Source: Angiostrongylus vasorum (Eukaryota; Nematoda; Chromadorea; Rhabditida; Metastrongylidae). From it: 64,000 nt of DNA. Positions 27,801 to 35,937 of the stretch are shown piece by piece (position 1 is the first letter of the stretch; the number at the start of each line of letters is the position of its first letter). The stretch covers positions 901,477-965,476 of the forward strand of contig JADANN010000355.1 in the NCBI GenBank assembly GCA_018806985.1, read 5' to 3'. The notes under the pieces were generated by a model that had not been told where the DNA came from, ran no database searches, and worked only from the letters and a program-made list of their open reading frames with translations. The position numbers and the translations under genes were made by a program.

Positions 27801-30800
27801 CAACTGCTTCACACGCGCCCTATTTAGAGTCATGTTGACGAGTAATGCGATTATCAGTATTTTCGGATAATTGGGAATCTTCGGTATCTCATTAGAAAGT
27901 AATAAACGTCCCCAAATCACCAGTTCGCAGATGTTTTTCTTATAGAACAGGCTTAGAGAAAATGAAATCTAGTGGACCAGGAATGAGGAACAATGCGGCT
28001 GACATTGATCAGCAGGTTGCAAAATTAAACGAATTTCAATGTTCTACACTATGATACAGATTTCACTGTTTTACGCCATGAAACAGATTTCCTGTTGTTA
28101 CAGTATGCCCGATCGTCCGTCATATATAAAGATATTGATAGCATTCAATCCTCCTGTCATTCCGTTACGAATTACGCCTCAGCGACGAGTAGAGTCACTA
28201 GAAAGCGAGAAGGTACGATCGATCTCCATGTGCGATAAAGTGGTAAATGATAGACTACGTAGTCGCTCAGTAGATTCATCGTCCACTACTCTCAGCCTTC
28301 GAGAACTTTTAGACTCCGTTTTTTCATTTTTTCATTAATACTCATAATGGAGGCCTTAGAATTTACACTTATACAGATTCTTTCACAATGCCATGTATGG
28401 TCGAACACGTGCAGCTCGATGTACGAGTCCCGTCGCTACGTTGCTCTCGTCACCGACATTAACGGGAAATCCGTTTTGGCTTCCAGGTGGAGCTGTTCAA
28501 AGTTCTACATACACAGCAACGAAGAGCTAATATAATTTGGTTTTTGGAGAAAAATGCTCTGGACGTGGTCTTTTTCTTGCAAAAAAAATCGCTCGAAACA
28601 GCAGCTTCCTTCAGAAGGGAAACAAATACAGCGACTGGTAACGTAATTATCTTATTCATTAATATTCAAGGTTCCTTTCTCCCGTTTCTCCACCATCCTC
28701 GGTGCCAAAACCAACTACTGAGCCGATGCATTCTGTGAAAATCGCTGCTCAACTCGTGAGTATGATTCCATTCGTCACCGATCCATCGCTATTTCCTGGA
28801 TCGACAGACGTTTGGACGACTATTGAAAAGGTTTATTTTTCTCTTTTTTTCTTATTAATCGGGTTTACAACTGACGCCTTTCCCTAATCATTCTGTTTTC
28901 ACTCATTGGTTAAAGTCGTTATAGGAAACCACAAGTGAGCGAGATGTGACTATTTATCGCAAATTATCCGAATATAATGTTAAATTTTTCTATATTGTGC
29001 GCACTATGCGAAATCATCCACAGTAGTGCTGTTGCAAAACTCCGGACGGCGTGTCTGAGGTGGGGATCGAACACGTAATTACCCTTTCGAGGAGCTAACG
29101 CGTTCACCACCATACCATGCGGGTCCTTAGGTTAACTTGCTTCAGTGCGGCTTCCAGATCAATCCCGTTGACGCGTGATTGCTAATGGCACTTATCGATA
29201 GTAAACCAGCTGAGAGACCGGAGAAACGAAGGACCCCCATGGCGTGGTGGTGAACATGTTAGCCCTCGGAAAGAGAACAGCGCGTTCGTTCTCCAACTCA
29301 GACACTTGCCGTCGGGAGTTTTGAAAATATCTCAACATCATTTTGATTAATATCCGAATGTAGTTATAGTTGTTGTTACAGTTCTTGTCGATTGGTTGTG
29401 GTGATGAGGAAGAGCATGCTGTACTACTATGCTGCTGGCTCCTTTCACTACAAATACCTTGTTGTCTAGTTCTTGGTGAGTGATCTTCCCAGAACACTAT
29501 CAAATCCAATATCACTACACATTTCATAATTATGCGTCCTTTTTGTAGGATCTGGTCTGCCTGAAGGATTAAATGCTGCATATGTATTCGTGAATATGCA
29601 CGATGGTATTTATCTTGTGAATCCTTGTAATGGTTGCGTCTATTCGTCGACAGACACTATGTGTCCAATTATTTCTATCGGAACAATTATTACTCCCACT
29701 AACATCTATGGAAATGTGCAACCGTATTCACATCCTAGTCAAATGAATTTCGATCTAAATGTGAGTTGTAGTTGTAGATCGCTGGAAAACTCTTTCACCC
29801 TTAGAAATTTAAAATTCTCCCTTACAAATCAAGAAAAAATGAAGAACCTAGGAAGAGATGGTTCCCGACCGTCAAAATTTTGATGAATTCGCGATGTTTT
29901 GGCTTTGAGAAAAGAATTCTAGCTTTCCATTGCAGAAGACCAGCGACTGGAGACCCGTTTTCGACAAACATATAGTTGATCTTCGATCTGTTCAATCCGC
30001 CACCATTTTTTATACACAGGTAATTTCTTTTATTCTAGACGACTGGTCTTTACATCCACTGTGCAGGTCCCACCACTTCTTACGTCCGACCTGTTTCCCT
30101 CGCATCCATTAACCGCGAAGGCTTTCCAACTTTTCGCGTATGCGTTTGGCTGTCGCTTGAGGATTGTCGGCTTCTTTATGAATGTCGTTAAATGCTGGTC
30201 TAGTCAATTCTTCCTGAAGATAGAGGAGCTGGACCGCTTTCTCACTAGGGTTGCAGGGAGTCCAATTTTCCCAGACAACTCCTATACCAATTTCCCGACT
30301 CCGAATGGATAACAGAATTGATGTAAGTGGGGTAGCATCGAACCAGTTAGTTAGTAGTGAACACTATCCCTACCACTGCAATATATCCCCTACCCTCTAC
30401 CCTATAAACAGATAAACGTTGTTGACTACGGAAAAACAAAACCATGTTGAAAACTAGAAAACATAACTGCAGTAACAGCAAACTGGTACGCTAGCTGTTT
30501 CACTACAGAAGCAACGGTATTCCTAATGAGGAATAATAGGGCACATATAGTCATAAGCAGTTGGTCCGTCACTAGAATCAGTGCACCTAAGATTTTGTTT
30601 ACCGCTCCATTAAAGCGACTATGAATGTAGTTTCGAAAAAAGTTGAAGTCATTTCAGTTGACGGGTGATTGCTGAAAGCACCGTTAGGGTAAAAAACTTG
30701 CTGAGAAAGGGACAAAACAAGGACCTCGATTGGTGTGGTGGATAGCATTTGAATCCCCGATGAAGGTAATCGTGGGTTCGAAGTGGACTTGACGTTCCGG

Positions 30801-32296
30801 GCTTTGCTTACATATCACCATCCTCGCGGTTATACTTCACGTAACTCCCTAAAGAAAACTAGGCACCAAATAAAAGACAAAACAAAGTTAAAGTACCTTG
30901 TTGGGTTAGTATTTTCCATGGATTAAAGGGGTTAGTTTTTCGTCAATTCATCTAGTCTGTTCCATGCATCGCAAACCATTCGTAACATTGATTGAAATAA
31001 AATTAAGCAGCTGCCCATCATTTGACCAGTTATAGATTACAATTTTAACGTTACTTTTAGGTGTCCGAAGACGAACTAGTCGAGCTCAGGTCAGCGATTG
31101 AACGTGAGATAAAATTGAGCTTTGATGAGGCACGACAATACGGTATTCCACAATGGAATCTGATGGCGTCAAGGTGAAAAAAGAACTCGTTTTGATTCTA
31201 TGACCATGAATACAAACCAAGTTAGAATTTCTCTACATTTGGTCCAGTTTTTATCACTACTGATGTTTGAGCCCGTATTTCCGTGATATTCCCGGCAAAT
31301 ACAGCTTTAATGTTTTTTGTTAAATTTTTTCGCCATAACAAAGAAATTGGGCGCGTGTGGTGCAGTGGTCGGAGGCGCCCTGCAACACACACGTGGAATC
31401 GATCCCCGCTCCCATGGGCCACCAAGCCTTTCATCCCTCTAGGGTCGGCAAATTGGTACCAGACTTGTCTGAGAGGATAGCAGCACTGGCTTGATACATC
31501 GGTAGGCCACCGTGAGTCATTGTACAGGCCAGATATGCATTCAATCACCTCCAAACGATAGTTAATGAAGTTGAATGCATGACGCATCCCTAACGGATTG
31601 ATCAACGCTGAGAGCTTTATCCTTTATCCTTTTTAACAAAGAAATCATATGTGGAGACATTTCAAGTATAGTATGAAGATAAGTAGACAAATAAGTATAC
31701 TAAGTATAGTTTACTTTCCAAAGCGTTTGTTTATTGCATAGATTTACATGGGATTACAATTAGGCTTTCTCTTCATAAGGAGGCGTGCAACTATTAAAGA
31801 GTAACGGATTATTGAGAAATTTAGTAATGAAGAAATAATAATCGTATATTATGACTGTGACAAGATACATGCTCATCCTTATTTTTTGTAAAGGATCTCG
31901 AGAGTGTTAAGGTTGTTGCGTGAAATCATTCAAGACGAGCAGAGCTCGATCGACGAGCGCTTGGCAAGGTTAAGAGAGTCCTATACCGTAACGGCAAGCT
32001 CAATTACGACACCATACAAGAATGTTCAGGTTTGTGACTCTTTGGAAATTATGTGCTGATTGATACTGTACTTCTTTGAAAAAGACGAGAAACAATGGAT
32101 GATTTTGTGGAACCCTAAAGCATAAACTGTAGTTACTTTCTGATTAAAGGACTGCGTTAATGCGGTTATGCGATGCTCTATACACAGGACAACATCGGTG
32201 TCCACACAGTTCGCACTGGCAGTTCATCTACAGCCAGCTTTTGACCATGTTATCATTTGTAATATTGGTGTTGGCATGCTCACGCTTAAAAAATAA
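2225..32296 (+). CDS. mks-6: CC2D2A / MKS-6 orthologue, 26 traced exons (whole gene)
   Basis: This is the coiled-coil and C2-domain protein of the ciliary transition zone (MKS module; CC2D2A in vertebrates, MKS-6 in C. elegans), which helps form the gate at the base of sensory cilia. I traced 26 exons by splice sites and phase. Roughly 1,150 residues are recovered, against about 1,600 for the human protein, so the N terminus is probably incomplete. Family similarity is strongest in the central region (positions 12232-12354), the C2 region (14670-15706, 27355-27521) and the C-terminal block (28087-32296), where short motifs such as [17 protein letters not shown] and FALAV follow the order I know from the human protein. 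The gene ends at TAA 32294-32296, overlapped by an AATAAA at 32292-32297. Problems: the start codon was not found, one homopolymer breaks the frame at 12296-12301, and the exon between 12354 and 14044 is only tentative. The introns carry most of the mobile DNA in 6-31 kb. Confidence 0.88.
4939..5229 (-). repeat. SINE-A
   Basis: Starts with the tail AAAGTATAAGGATAAAGCTC and ends at the promoter CATTGCGCTACACGCGCC. Lies in the mks-6 intron between exons 4701 and 5352. Confidence 0.75.
6010..6215 (+). repeat. SINE-A, partial
   Basis: Promoter part GCATGTAGCGCAGTGGTAAG and a diverged box B are clear. The body decays after about 150 bp. Confidence 0.5.
7620..7790 (-). repeat. Two tandem terminal modules of the foldback/PLE type
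   Basis: Reverse-strand copies of the module at 7694-7728 and 7737-7775 (GGCTGACGTTTCGACGCC then TTCGCCATCTTCAGAGC), about 43 bp apart. Preceded by TTTCATTTAACCTCGG, a foldback-arm-like sequence. Confidence 0.5.
8300..9340 (-). mobile_element. Old RTE remnant of a different subfamily
   Basis: Degenerate RT read on the minus strand: [15 protein letters not shown] near 9000, then [16 protein letters not shown] near 8790, [17 protein letters not shown] near 8520, and [12 protein letters not shown] near 8450 (motif C, FADD changed to FADE). Stops and frame changes throughout. Residue choice differs from the copies at 20.8-23.6 kb and 34.6-38 kb, so this is a second RTE lineage. Traces may extend to about 9780. 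Confidence 0.65.
10085..10322 (+). repeat. SINE-A, very degenerate
   Basis: Only the 3' half is clear: TCATTTTATAAGCTAAAATATC and GATGCTCAGTGGAGTTGAATGCAT resemble the conserved end. Confidence 0.35.
10441..12354 (+). CDS. mks-6: mks-6 central exons
   Basis: Four exons: 10441-10541, 10962-11129, 12021-12100 and 12232-12354. The splice phases are 0, 2, 2 and 1 and all close correctly: AG+T gives Ser, AG+A gives Arg, and G+AG gives Glu. The encoded segments include [20 protein letters not shown], a helical acidic stretch ending [29 protein letters not shown], and [16 protein letters not shown]. The last exon then changes frame: [17 protein letters not shown] is in the next register, and the switch falls in a run of six A at 12296-12301. 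Both halves match the order of the human protein, so this is one exon with a one-base excess of A rather than two exons. The acceptor at 10440 ends TTTTTAAG, an AAG type also used at 28670, 31893 and 32149 in this gene. Confidence 0.85.
10600..10650. repeat. Perfect 24-bp hairpin with a 3-base loop
   Basis: Arms 10600-10623 and 10627-10650 are exact complements (AAATGCAAGAAATCGATAAG is the outer part), with TAT between. It lies in the mks-6 intron after 10541 and matches no repeat family seen here. Confidence 0.9.
11300..11735 (+). repeat. SINE-B: a tail fragment followed by a full copy
   Basis: Second tRNA-like family. The order is GATCAATTCCGTTGATGGG, CCCGCATGGTGTAGTGGTGA, GTTAGCCCGCGGGAAGGGTA, a box B-like GTTCGATC-type stretch, CAGACACCTGCAGTCCGG, GTTTTGCAAATATCTCAACATC, ending in a GGCAGAAAATAAA tail. 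The tail alone is at 11304-11412 and a full copy at 11420-11735, in the mks-6 intron after 11129. Confidence 0.7.
12600..12766 (-). repeat. SINE-A fragment
   Basis: GTCTTGTACCAATCTATCAACCC and TCTCTACCGCTACACCACG match the body and promoter of the reverse-oriented family. It runs straight into the TA tract. Confidence 0.45.
12769..12828. repeat. (TA)n microsatellite
   Basis: About 30 TA units, interrupted once by TG. It abuts a SINE-A promoter fragment, as if it grew from a SINE tail. Confidence 0.95.
13455..13640 (-). repeat. SINE-B
   Basis: ATGCTGAGATATTTGCAAAAC through CGTTCACCACCACAGCATGC to GCTATCAGCGATCACCCG. Confidence 0.65.
13879..13971 (+). CDS. mks-6: Tentative mks-6 exon between NLE and VNIPLP
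   Basis: Relative to the vertebrate protein, about 26-31 residues are missing between the exon ending at 12354 and the one starting at 14044. A 93-bp phase 0-0 candidate sits here, with acceptor TTGCAATAG and a weak donor GCT|GTTCAG. It would encode 31 residues starting [12 protein letters not shown] and ending SKRILAIIA. The last few residues lead plausibly into VNIPLPDDD, but the middle does not show the expected beta-strand pattern. No better exon was seen in 12355-14043, which otherwise holds SINE pieces and a TA repeat. Confidence 0.3.
14044..15706 (+). CDS. mks-6: mks-6 large exon and first C2-domain exons
   Basis: Two exons, 14044-14748 (235 codons, phase 0-0) and 15575-15706 (44 codons, phase 0-0). 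The large exon starts after CTTTACTCAG with VNIPLPDDD and runs through a long acidic/basic linker ([40 protein letters not shown]). It ends in the first strands of a C2 domain: [17 protein letters not shown], then HPFVEVSFQ. The second exon continues the C2 fold with [11 protein letters not shown] and [13 protein letters not shown]2D2A C2 domains are thought to mediate membrane or protein contact at the transition zone rather than act as enzymes. An inverted pair of SINE-B copies lies in the intron between the exons. Confidence 0.9.
14915..15160 (-). repeat. SINE-B, reverse member of a head-to-head pair
   Basis: ATGCTCAGATATTTGTAAAAC through CACACCATGCGGGTCC to GAGATTGATCTGGGGAGC. Confidence 0.7.
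15165..15410 (+). repeat. SINE-B, forward member of a head-to-head pair
   Basis: TGGTGTGGTGGTGAAGACG, GTTTCGATCACCACCGCAGA, ending CATACCCTGCCATGAAAAAG. Forms a large inverted repeat with 14915-15160. Confidence 0.7.
16436..16720 (-). mobile_element. RTE C-terminal remnant
   Basis: Minus-strand [17 protein letters not shown] matches the RTE segment that reads [17 protein letters not shown] in the better copy, followed by decayed sequence. Too short and eroded to place in a subfamily. Confidence 0.4.
17027..17293 (-). CDS. Unrecognised candidate reading frame in the mks-6 intron
   Basis: 88-residue minus-strand frame with coding-like composition: [55 protein letters not shown] and an acidic end EEEE. 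An ATG in another frame lies just upstream ([14 protein letters not shown]), so the start is unclear. It could be a retrocopy fragment or an exon of an unknown gene. Confidence 0.25.
   Translation of the reverse strand: MASTSEHQAPSISRTKLMRSDFDILYENTKQRLMLNKMMHTRNVFVPNSIRGTQWNRLPRQTTALRKKEGERLKNLRENRRCKAEEEE
17370..17645 (+). repeat. Foldback-family half element in the mks-6 intron
   Basis: Contains TGCCACAGGATTGATTGTCC, GCCGAGTGATGTTCTCATTC and the module CTGAAGAAGACGAAGACATT then GAAACG, in the order of the right half of 33318-33769. Confidence 0.55.
17650..17920 (-). repeat. SINE-A
   Basis: Good copy: TTTCGACGTTGATCTATCCC at one end and CCACTGCGCCACCCGCTCC at the promoter end. Directly follows the foldback half. 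Confidence 0.75.
18518..18860 (-). CDS. Unrecognised candidate coding region in the mks-6 intron
   Basis: Minus-strand open frame whose last 49 residues look coding ([20 protein letters not shown], ending EKNNYNA at a TGA). A TATA-like CTATAAAAGG near 18850 is followed 16 bp on by an ATG ([12 protein letters not shown], then a possible donor GTACAG). I could not join the two with matching phase, so the model is incomplete. No family recognised. Confidence 0.25.
19212..19493 (-). repeat. SINE-A
   Basis: Full-length copy with ACCACTGCGCCACACGCGCCC at the promoter end. All reading frames across it are shadows. Confidence 0.75.
19997..20253 (+). repeat. SINE-A
   Basis: Promoter TTTAGTGTAGTGCTTATAGG, body TCGGCAAATTGATAGCAGAC and end GCATCGATCAACGTCGAAC. 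Confidence 0.6.
20760..23058 (-). mobile_element. RTE-type LINE lacking its endonuclease (internal deletion)
   Basis: Reverse-strand relative of 34618-38056. Its 5' region (22975-23058) matches 34800-34890, then the sequence jumps directly to the end of the endonuclease ([10 protein letters not shown], near 22930), so about 0.95 kb including nearly all catalytic endonuclease motifs is missing. The RT is present but broken into frames 22361-22768, 21826-22509 and 21034-21717, with [11 protein letters not shown] and [11 protein letters not shown]. It lies in the large mks-6 intron. Confidence 0.85.
23064..23605 (-). mobile_element. RTE 3' fragment
   Basis: Carries only the RT C-terminal part: [50 protein letters not shown] and [14 protein letters not shown], in two frames. 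It is in the same orientation as, and directly beside, the 5' end of the copy at 20760-23058, but is more diverged, so it is a separate insertion. Confidence 0.8.
24533..24538 (-). terminator. Poly(A) signal of the nested His-rich gene
   Basis: Reverse-strand AATAAA 73 bp past the TAA at 24611-24613. It is the first such hexamer downstream and supports a real transcription unit. Confidence 0.6.
24611..25685 (-). CDS. Nested gene for a small Tyr/Pro-rich then His-rich protein
   Basis: Three exons on the strand opposite mks-6, inside its largest intron: 25665-25685 (MAYYGNQ), 25202-25294 (31 codons) and 24611-24748 (45 codons plus TAA). All junctions are phase 0 with good sites (CAG|GTCT, TTTTGATTACAG, CCG|GTAAGT, CATGTGCAG). 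The 83-residue product starts with [21 protein letters not shown] repeats and a PPPY/QPPV stretch, then turns into a His-rich tail: EDHHHHQEP, six consecutive His, [20 protein letters not shown], ending on a lone Cys. No signal peptide is seen. An AATAAA poly(A) signal lies at 24533-24538. A TGATAAG-type GATA site sits about ten bases upstream of the ATG (near 25696). Function unknown; metal binding or phase-separating low complexity are possibilities. I do not recognise a family. Confidence 0.72.
25950..27354. other. Intron sequence without recognised features
   Basis: Part of the long mks-6 intron between the nested gene and exon 27355. Frames here are short and not protein-like; no SINE or transposon motif recognised. 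Confidence 0.5.
27355..28015 (+). CDS. mks-6: mks-6 C2-domain end and linker exons
   Basis: Exons 27355-27521 and 27946-28015. The first follows an 11.6-kb intron, begins [20 protein letters not shown] and includes [14 protein letters not shown], the typical final C2 strand of the family, ending [11 protein letters not shown] leftover plus A at 27946 gives Arg and keeps the frame into [21 protein letters not shown] reverse-oriented SINE-A (27546-27822) separates the two exons. Donor GTAATG at 27522 and acceptor TTTCTTATAG at 27945 are both clear. Confidence 0.88.
27546..27822 (-). repeat. SINE-A between two C2/linker exons of mks-6
   Basis: Starts 25 bp after the exon ending at 27521; full length, promoter end CTGCTTCACACGCGCCC. 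Confidence 0.75.
28087..30019 (+). CDS. mks-6: mks-6 transglutaminase-like C-terminal exons, part 1
   Basis: Exons 28087-28212 (acceptor uncertain; 28057 is also in frame), 28377-28486, 28671-28830, 29382-29475, 29549-29760 and 29936-30019. Phases 0/0, 0/2, 2/0, 0/1, 1/0 and 0/0 all close. Key pieces are [89 protein letters not shown] and [19 protein letters not shown]. This block corresponds to the degenerate transglutaminase/peptidase-like fold described for CC2D2A-type ciliary proteins; no intact catalytic triad is expected or seen. An inverted SINE-B pair (29005-29345) sits just before the 94-bp exon. Confidence 0.92.
29005..29345. repeat. SINE-B inverted pair before the 94-bp mks-6 exon
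   Basis: Reverse copy 29005-29140 (CAAAACTCCGGACGGCGTG, CACCATACCATGCGGGTCC) and forward copy 29150-29345 (ATGGCGTGGTGGTGAACATG, ATATCTCAACATC). The forward copy ends only 36 bp before the exon at 29382. Confidence 0.65.
30225..30405 (-). repeat. SINE-A, degenerate
   Basis: CCAGACAACTCCTATACCAA and CCCTACCACTGCAATATATC are worn body and promoter matches. Confidence 0.4.
30640..30880 (+). repeat. SINE-B
   Basis: GATTGGTGTGGTGGATAGCA, ATCGTGGGTTCGAAGTGG (box B-like) and CAAATAAAAGAC tail. Confidence 0.55.
31061..32296 (+). CDS. mks-6: mks-6 C-terminal exons, part 2, with stop
   Basis: Exons 31061-31173, 31894-32029 and 32150-32296. They encode [39 protein letters not shown] and [16 protein letters not shown] followed by [12 protein letters not shown], the conserved FALAV motif near the CC2D2A C terminus. 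The protein ends LTLKK at TAA 32294-32296. AG+G at the 31173/31894 junction gives Arg and the 32029/32150 junction is phase 0. The poly(A) signal AATAAA (32292-32297) overlaps the stop codon, which would leave a very short 3' UTR. A SINE-A (31349-31638) occupies the intron after 31173. Confidence 0.9.
31349..31638 (+). repeat. SINE-A, best full-length copy
   Basis: GCGCGTGTGGTGCAGTGGTC promoter, GTGGAATCGATCCCC box B, intact body and double CTTTATCC tail. The most useful copy for building a consensus. Confidence 0.8.
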
Positions 32297-32489
32297 AGTT
32301 TTACGTTATGAATATGCATCAATATCTGAGAATATCGGCGATGAACTTGTCTCTTGAGCCGAGCCTGTCAGTGATGCACCGCTGTCCATAAAAGTGCTTA
32401 TAAATTGTAAGTGGACATCCAGGAAAAGTAAATAATTCACTAGTGGTGGGAAATCTAAACAAATGTTTGATACGGTAATCATAATGACA

Positions 32490-32605
32490 GTGCGATCCGG
32501 AGTTTTGCAAATATCTCCGCATAATTGTGGTTGCATTTCACATAATACCATGCCGTGAATAATTACAGTAGGCAGTAAATAAATGATTAACACTTGATAT
32601 AGCCT
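32490..32605 (+). repeat. SINE-B tail fragment
   Basis: GTGCGATCCGGAGTTTTGCA, ATATCTCCGCATAATTGTGG, GGCAGTAAATAAATG. Confidence 0.55.
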
Positions 32606-32624
32606 ACCCTCGGTCCTCAGAGGA

Positions 32625-32700
32625 GGGATAGCGCAGTGGTTAATGATGCAGTCCATGGTCTCGGGTAGACCCACTATCCCTTAAGCAGCAGTGTTAACAA
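32625..32700 (+). repeat. Short tRNA-like sequence
   Basis: GAGGGATAGCGCAGTGGTTA resembles box A, but no clear box B or acceptor stem follows, so it is a SINE piece rather than a tRNA gene. Confidence 0.35.
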
Positions 32701-32919
32701 CGCGCGAAATGTTCGAAAGTCATTGTGGACGATGAATGCGAGGAAAACGAATCAAATACAAGGAGTGCGAGGATCTGCACAGTAGATGTGATAATGGGTC
32801 ATCTAAGTTCAAGATTTTATTTCTAATATAAGCCATCTGCAATATTCCACTGAGTGATATGCTTCATGCACGTTAAAGTAAGTATAACGCAACTAGTTAC
32901 TCGGATACTAGGGATGGCC

Positions 32920-33230
32920 CATAATCACTGGATGTGCGGGCCTCAGCATAATCCCCATTTTCTAGAGATTTTGTAGTTTAGCCATTGTGGTTCCCTGAGT
33001 ACCGAGTTCAGCCAGGCCAAAGCCTACCTTAGGTCATCACCATCACAGACAGCCGCCATTACTGTGGATCAGTGGAAGATTTGGTACCATGCGACCAATT
33101 TAATACCAGGACGGTGGTGATTCCTAGTATTAATTTAGTTTTTAGCTGTGCTTCCCAATGGACCCAGCACCCATAAACACCCTTAGCCACGATAATGCGG
33201 TAAACTGTTGGGAAGACAACGCAATTACAT
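32920..33230 (+). repeat. Repeat C
   Basis: Dispersed 0.3-0.4-kb repeat of unknown class: GATGTGCGGGCC, CCATTGTGGTTCCCTGAG, CATTACTGTGGATCAG, GCGGTAAACTGTTGGG. Related to 41790-42190, 44545-44930 and 57655-58040. No coding motif recognised. Confidence 0.6.
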
Positions 33231-33317
33231 CGTAGCATAATGATTATATATTCTTTTCTTTGATAAGCTTACACTACGTTGGCGAACAATTTTTATTTGG
33301 CTAACGGGCATACGGAC

Positions 33318-33769
33318 ATTTCAAAACCGACTTTCCTTTAACCTTGGTATTACTAATCAACATGTATTCTTTCTTTGATTAGCTTGAAATATTGTTACTG
33401 CTCTTTGCTAGCTGATAATGGTACAGACTTCCGCAGGATGGATTGTCCTAGAAAAACAAGTTACTTTCACCGGACAGTCACTACTATCAACCATCAGCAT
33501 CCTGCATAAAATGGCATCACCGAGTGAGTATGCCTCATTCGAAAGATGGCCCGCTGAGGAAGACATTAGTCGATACGAAGGCAAAAACGCCACATCGAGA
33601 CGAAGAAGAACTGTGGACTACTGACTCGGATCATCGGCTCTGATAAAGACGAAGGCGTCGAAACGTTAGCCGAATAAAAATAGTTTACCAAACTCGTGTA
33701 AGCTCGTCAAAAAAGAATACATGTTGATTAGTACTACCGAGGTCAAAGGAGAGTTGGATTTGAAATAGT
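33318..33769. mobile_element. Foldback (MITE-like) element
   Basis: Ends ATTTCAAAACCGACTTTCC and its inverted counterpart GGATTTGAAAT. Inner arm parts pair over CAACATGTATTCTTTCTTTG. The right arm carries the module CTGATAAAGACGAAGGCGTC then GAAACGTTAGCCG (33640-33672). Same family as 47282-47832. A second, half copy abuts it on the left (33240-33317). No open reading frame of its own. Confidence 0.75.
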
Positions 33770-35130
33770 GATTGAGGAATTACTTTTTCACTACTGAGAA
33801 CTGCGTGGTTAAAGTTGAAGCCATCACTTTTTTCTCATCAGGATTCCATAATCAAGACATTGAAAACCAAAACAATACCAGGCTTAATTCAAGCACGAAT
33901 AACTCGTCGAATATGAGCTGTTACAGTGTAAAATCTACAATTACACAACTTCAAACATACGAGGAAATTCAAGAAAGAAGCAAAAATCCGTGACAGAAGC
34001 ACTCGCTATGAGTGATGAAACATAATCGTAGCGCTGCAAATTTTCGAATCCACACTAGTCAATAACTATCTACGTTGAAAGAATGAAAGGCTCCTCAACG
34101 GCTTAGCGGCAAAACATACCATACAGTACATGAATAGTTGGTAGTTCAAACTCATCCCGCCCCAACTAAGCAGTTGTCACTCATAACCTGGAAAACTGGG
34201 ACCATATTTGGCTGCAAGAGTCCTTTTGTTCTCTTATTTACAACAATCGCGAGGTTGTTATTCAGCACACTCTTACGTCCTTACAAATATAAGACATACA
34301 ACACAACGGTCGCTGACGTTCCGGCAGTATCGCCTTCTTCAGAGCCTGGAAGGGTACACTAACATGCAATTTACTAGGTCAAATGCTTCAACAACGCAAA
34401 CAGAAGGATGAAAATCTGAACAATAACTATACATGATCACCGGCTTCTCGAAAAACTCACCGTTTTTATTTGTTTTCCACCAAGGAGGAACAGCCGCTTA
34501 AAGTCGCATATGGTTGACTACTGCACCACTCCACAGCAAAAAATCAGTTCTGTGGAACGGGGATAGATCACGCGTTATCTCAGGGCATTCTTCCCTGCAA
34601 TTCATTCTCGGATCCCCCCTCATATGATGGATCTCGAGCCGGTTAGTCGCGAGACTACGTGGCGCGTCCCCAGGTGGCGGATAGGGGGTTAATCGCGGAC
34701 CAAAAGCGACCTTTGCTTCCCTGAGAGGCAGATGGATCAAGGGAATGGACTCCCTGTTTCTGCTGCGCCGATTTGGCACATACTTTCTGCATTTATGGGA
34801 CGTATTCATGCACCCGTGTGTAGGGTGCGTTCTGGTTTGTGCAGACTGTATTCTACGAGTCAATTCGGCCAAAAGCCTGCAATCAAGTGACAGGAAAGTA
34901 TATGGGAGGCGGCTAGGAGTCGCCTCCAACAAATAAGCTCCACGTCCACTCTGCGAGAGCCTTGCAAGCTACCCGTGAGTAGTACCCAGCCCCCCACGTT
35001 CAGAGCCCAGCAAGCTATACGTGGGTATCAAATATGCTAAACAAAGTAAAAAAAAACGGGCCTCATTCCCCCTAACCCCCGAAAGAGCCCCCCATTTTCG
35101 CAGCGTTGGGTAGGGACGAGTACGGAGAGG

Positions 35131-35937
35131 TTGCTAAAATCTCAGGACCAATGGAAGCTGCCTGGATTTCAAAGAACTATGGTGACGATCTGTACCTACA
35201 TTGCACCTACACCCGCATCTGAGTCCTCGATAGAAGACTTGATCATGCAAGCAAGAAAGATAAGGCACGAAGTCATCGGCCTGGCCGAGACGAGAAGACG
35301 CCAGCCTTTCAACGCCGTCTATGATACCGGAGAACTGTTCCTCGGAACATGCGACAGTAGAGGAGTTGGCGGCGTCGGCGTTCTCGTCAACACGAGTTTG
35401 TCCATGAACATCGATTCATTCAAACAACTTACAACCCGAATCGGACGTTTACGATTAAAAAGATGTGGATCAATTCCGGCCTTGACAATCTTCGTCGTTT
35501 ACGCGCCGACATCAAACTATGACGAAGAAGTCGAAGCATTCTATATGCACTTGGAGACGTTCTACAGAGAAGACCACATATTCTTCAAGGTCATCATTGG
35601 AGATTTCGACGTCAAGATTGGACCAAGAAGAACGTCTGAGGAACGCCACATTGGGACCCATGGATTAGAATGGAACGAACATGGTGAGCGGCTATCTGAG
35701 TTTATCATGGCGACCAAGGCAATCCATGGCAACTCACAATTCCAGAAGCCCCACGCTCAGCGCTGGACGTGGGAGTCTCCCAATGGAGAGTACCATAACG
35801 AAATAGATCACATCATAGTAAATAGAAGGTTTTGCCTAACCGATGTCGCTGTTGTCCCAAAATTCCACACGGGATCAGACCACCGTCTCCTTCGTGCAAG
35901 ATTCCATTTCTCGCGCAAAGGAGAAAAAAGTCGCTAA
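35131..35937 (+). CDS. RTE endonuclease domain
   Basis: 268-residue open frame with the exonuclease-endonuclease-phosphatase fold used to nick target DNA. Visible motifs are GLAETRRR (catalytic Glu, residues about 50), VYAPTSN (about 130), [10 protein letters not shown] (about 157, GDFN changed to GDFD), [17 protein letters not shown] (about 215) and GSDHRLLRA (about 250, the SDH motif). The frame ends at a stop right after KGEKSR, where the intact family would read on into the RT part, so the polyprotein is split. Start chosen at the first ATG; the true start may lie upstream. Confidence 0.85.
   Translation: MLKSQDQWKLPGFQRTMVTICTYIAPTPASESSIEDLIMQARKIRHEVIGLAETRRRQPFNAVYDTGELFLGTCDSRGVGGVGVLVNTSLSMNIDSFKQLTTRIGRLRLKRCGSIPALTIFVVYAPTSNYDEEVEAFYMHLETFYREDHIFFKVIIGDFDVKIGPRRTSEERHIGTHGLEWNEHGERLSEFIMATKAIHGNSQFQKPHAQRWTWESPNGEYHNEIDHIIVNRRFCLTDVAVVPKFHTGSDHRLLRARFHFSRKGEKSR

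Noticed and set aside
31349..31425. Possible tRNA gene
   Set aside because: Box A- and B-like sequences are present but there is no acceptor stem, and the same sequence recurs as a dispersed repeat; it is a SINE head.
31222..31605. 127-residue minus-strand frame and similar frames at 19069-19554, 43604-44008, 56698-57132
   Set aside because: All are translations of SINE-A copies; the similarity between them is repeat homology, not a protein family.
34498..34932. 144-residue minus-strand open frame
   Set aside because: It runs across the junction of PLE 3' end and RTE 5' region in antisense; a chance frame across two elements.
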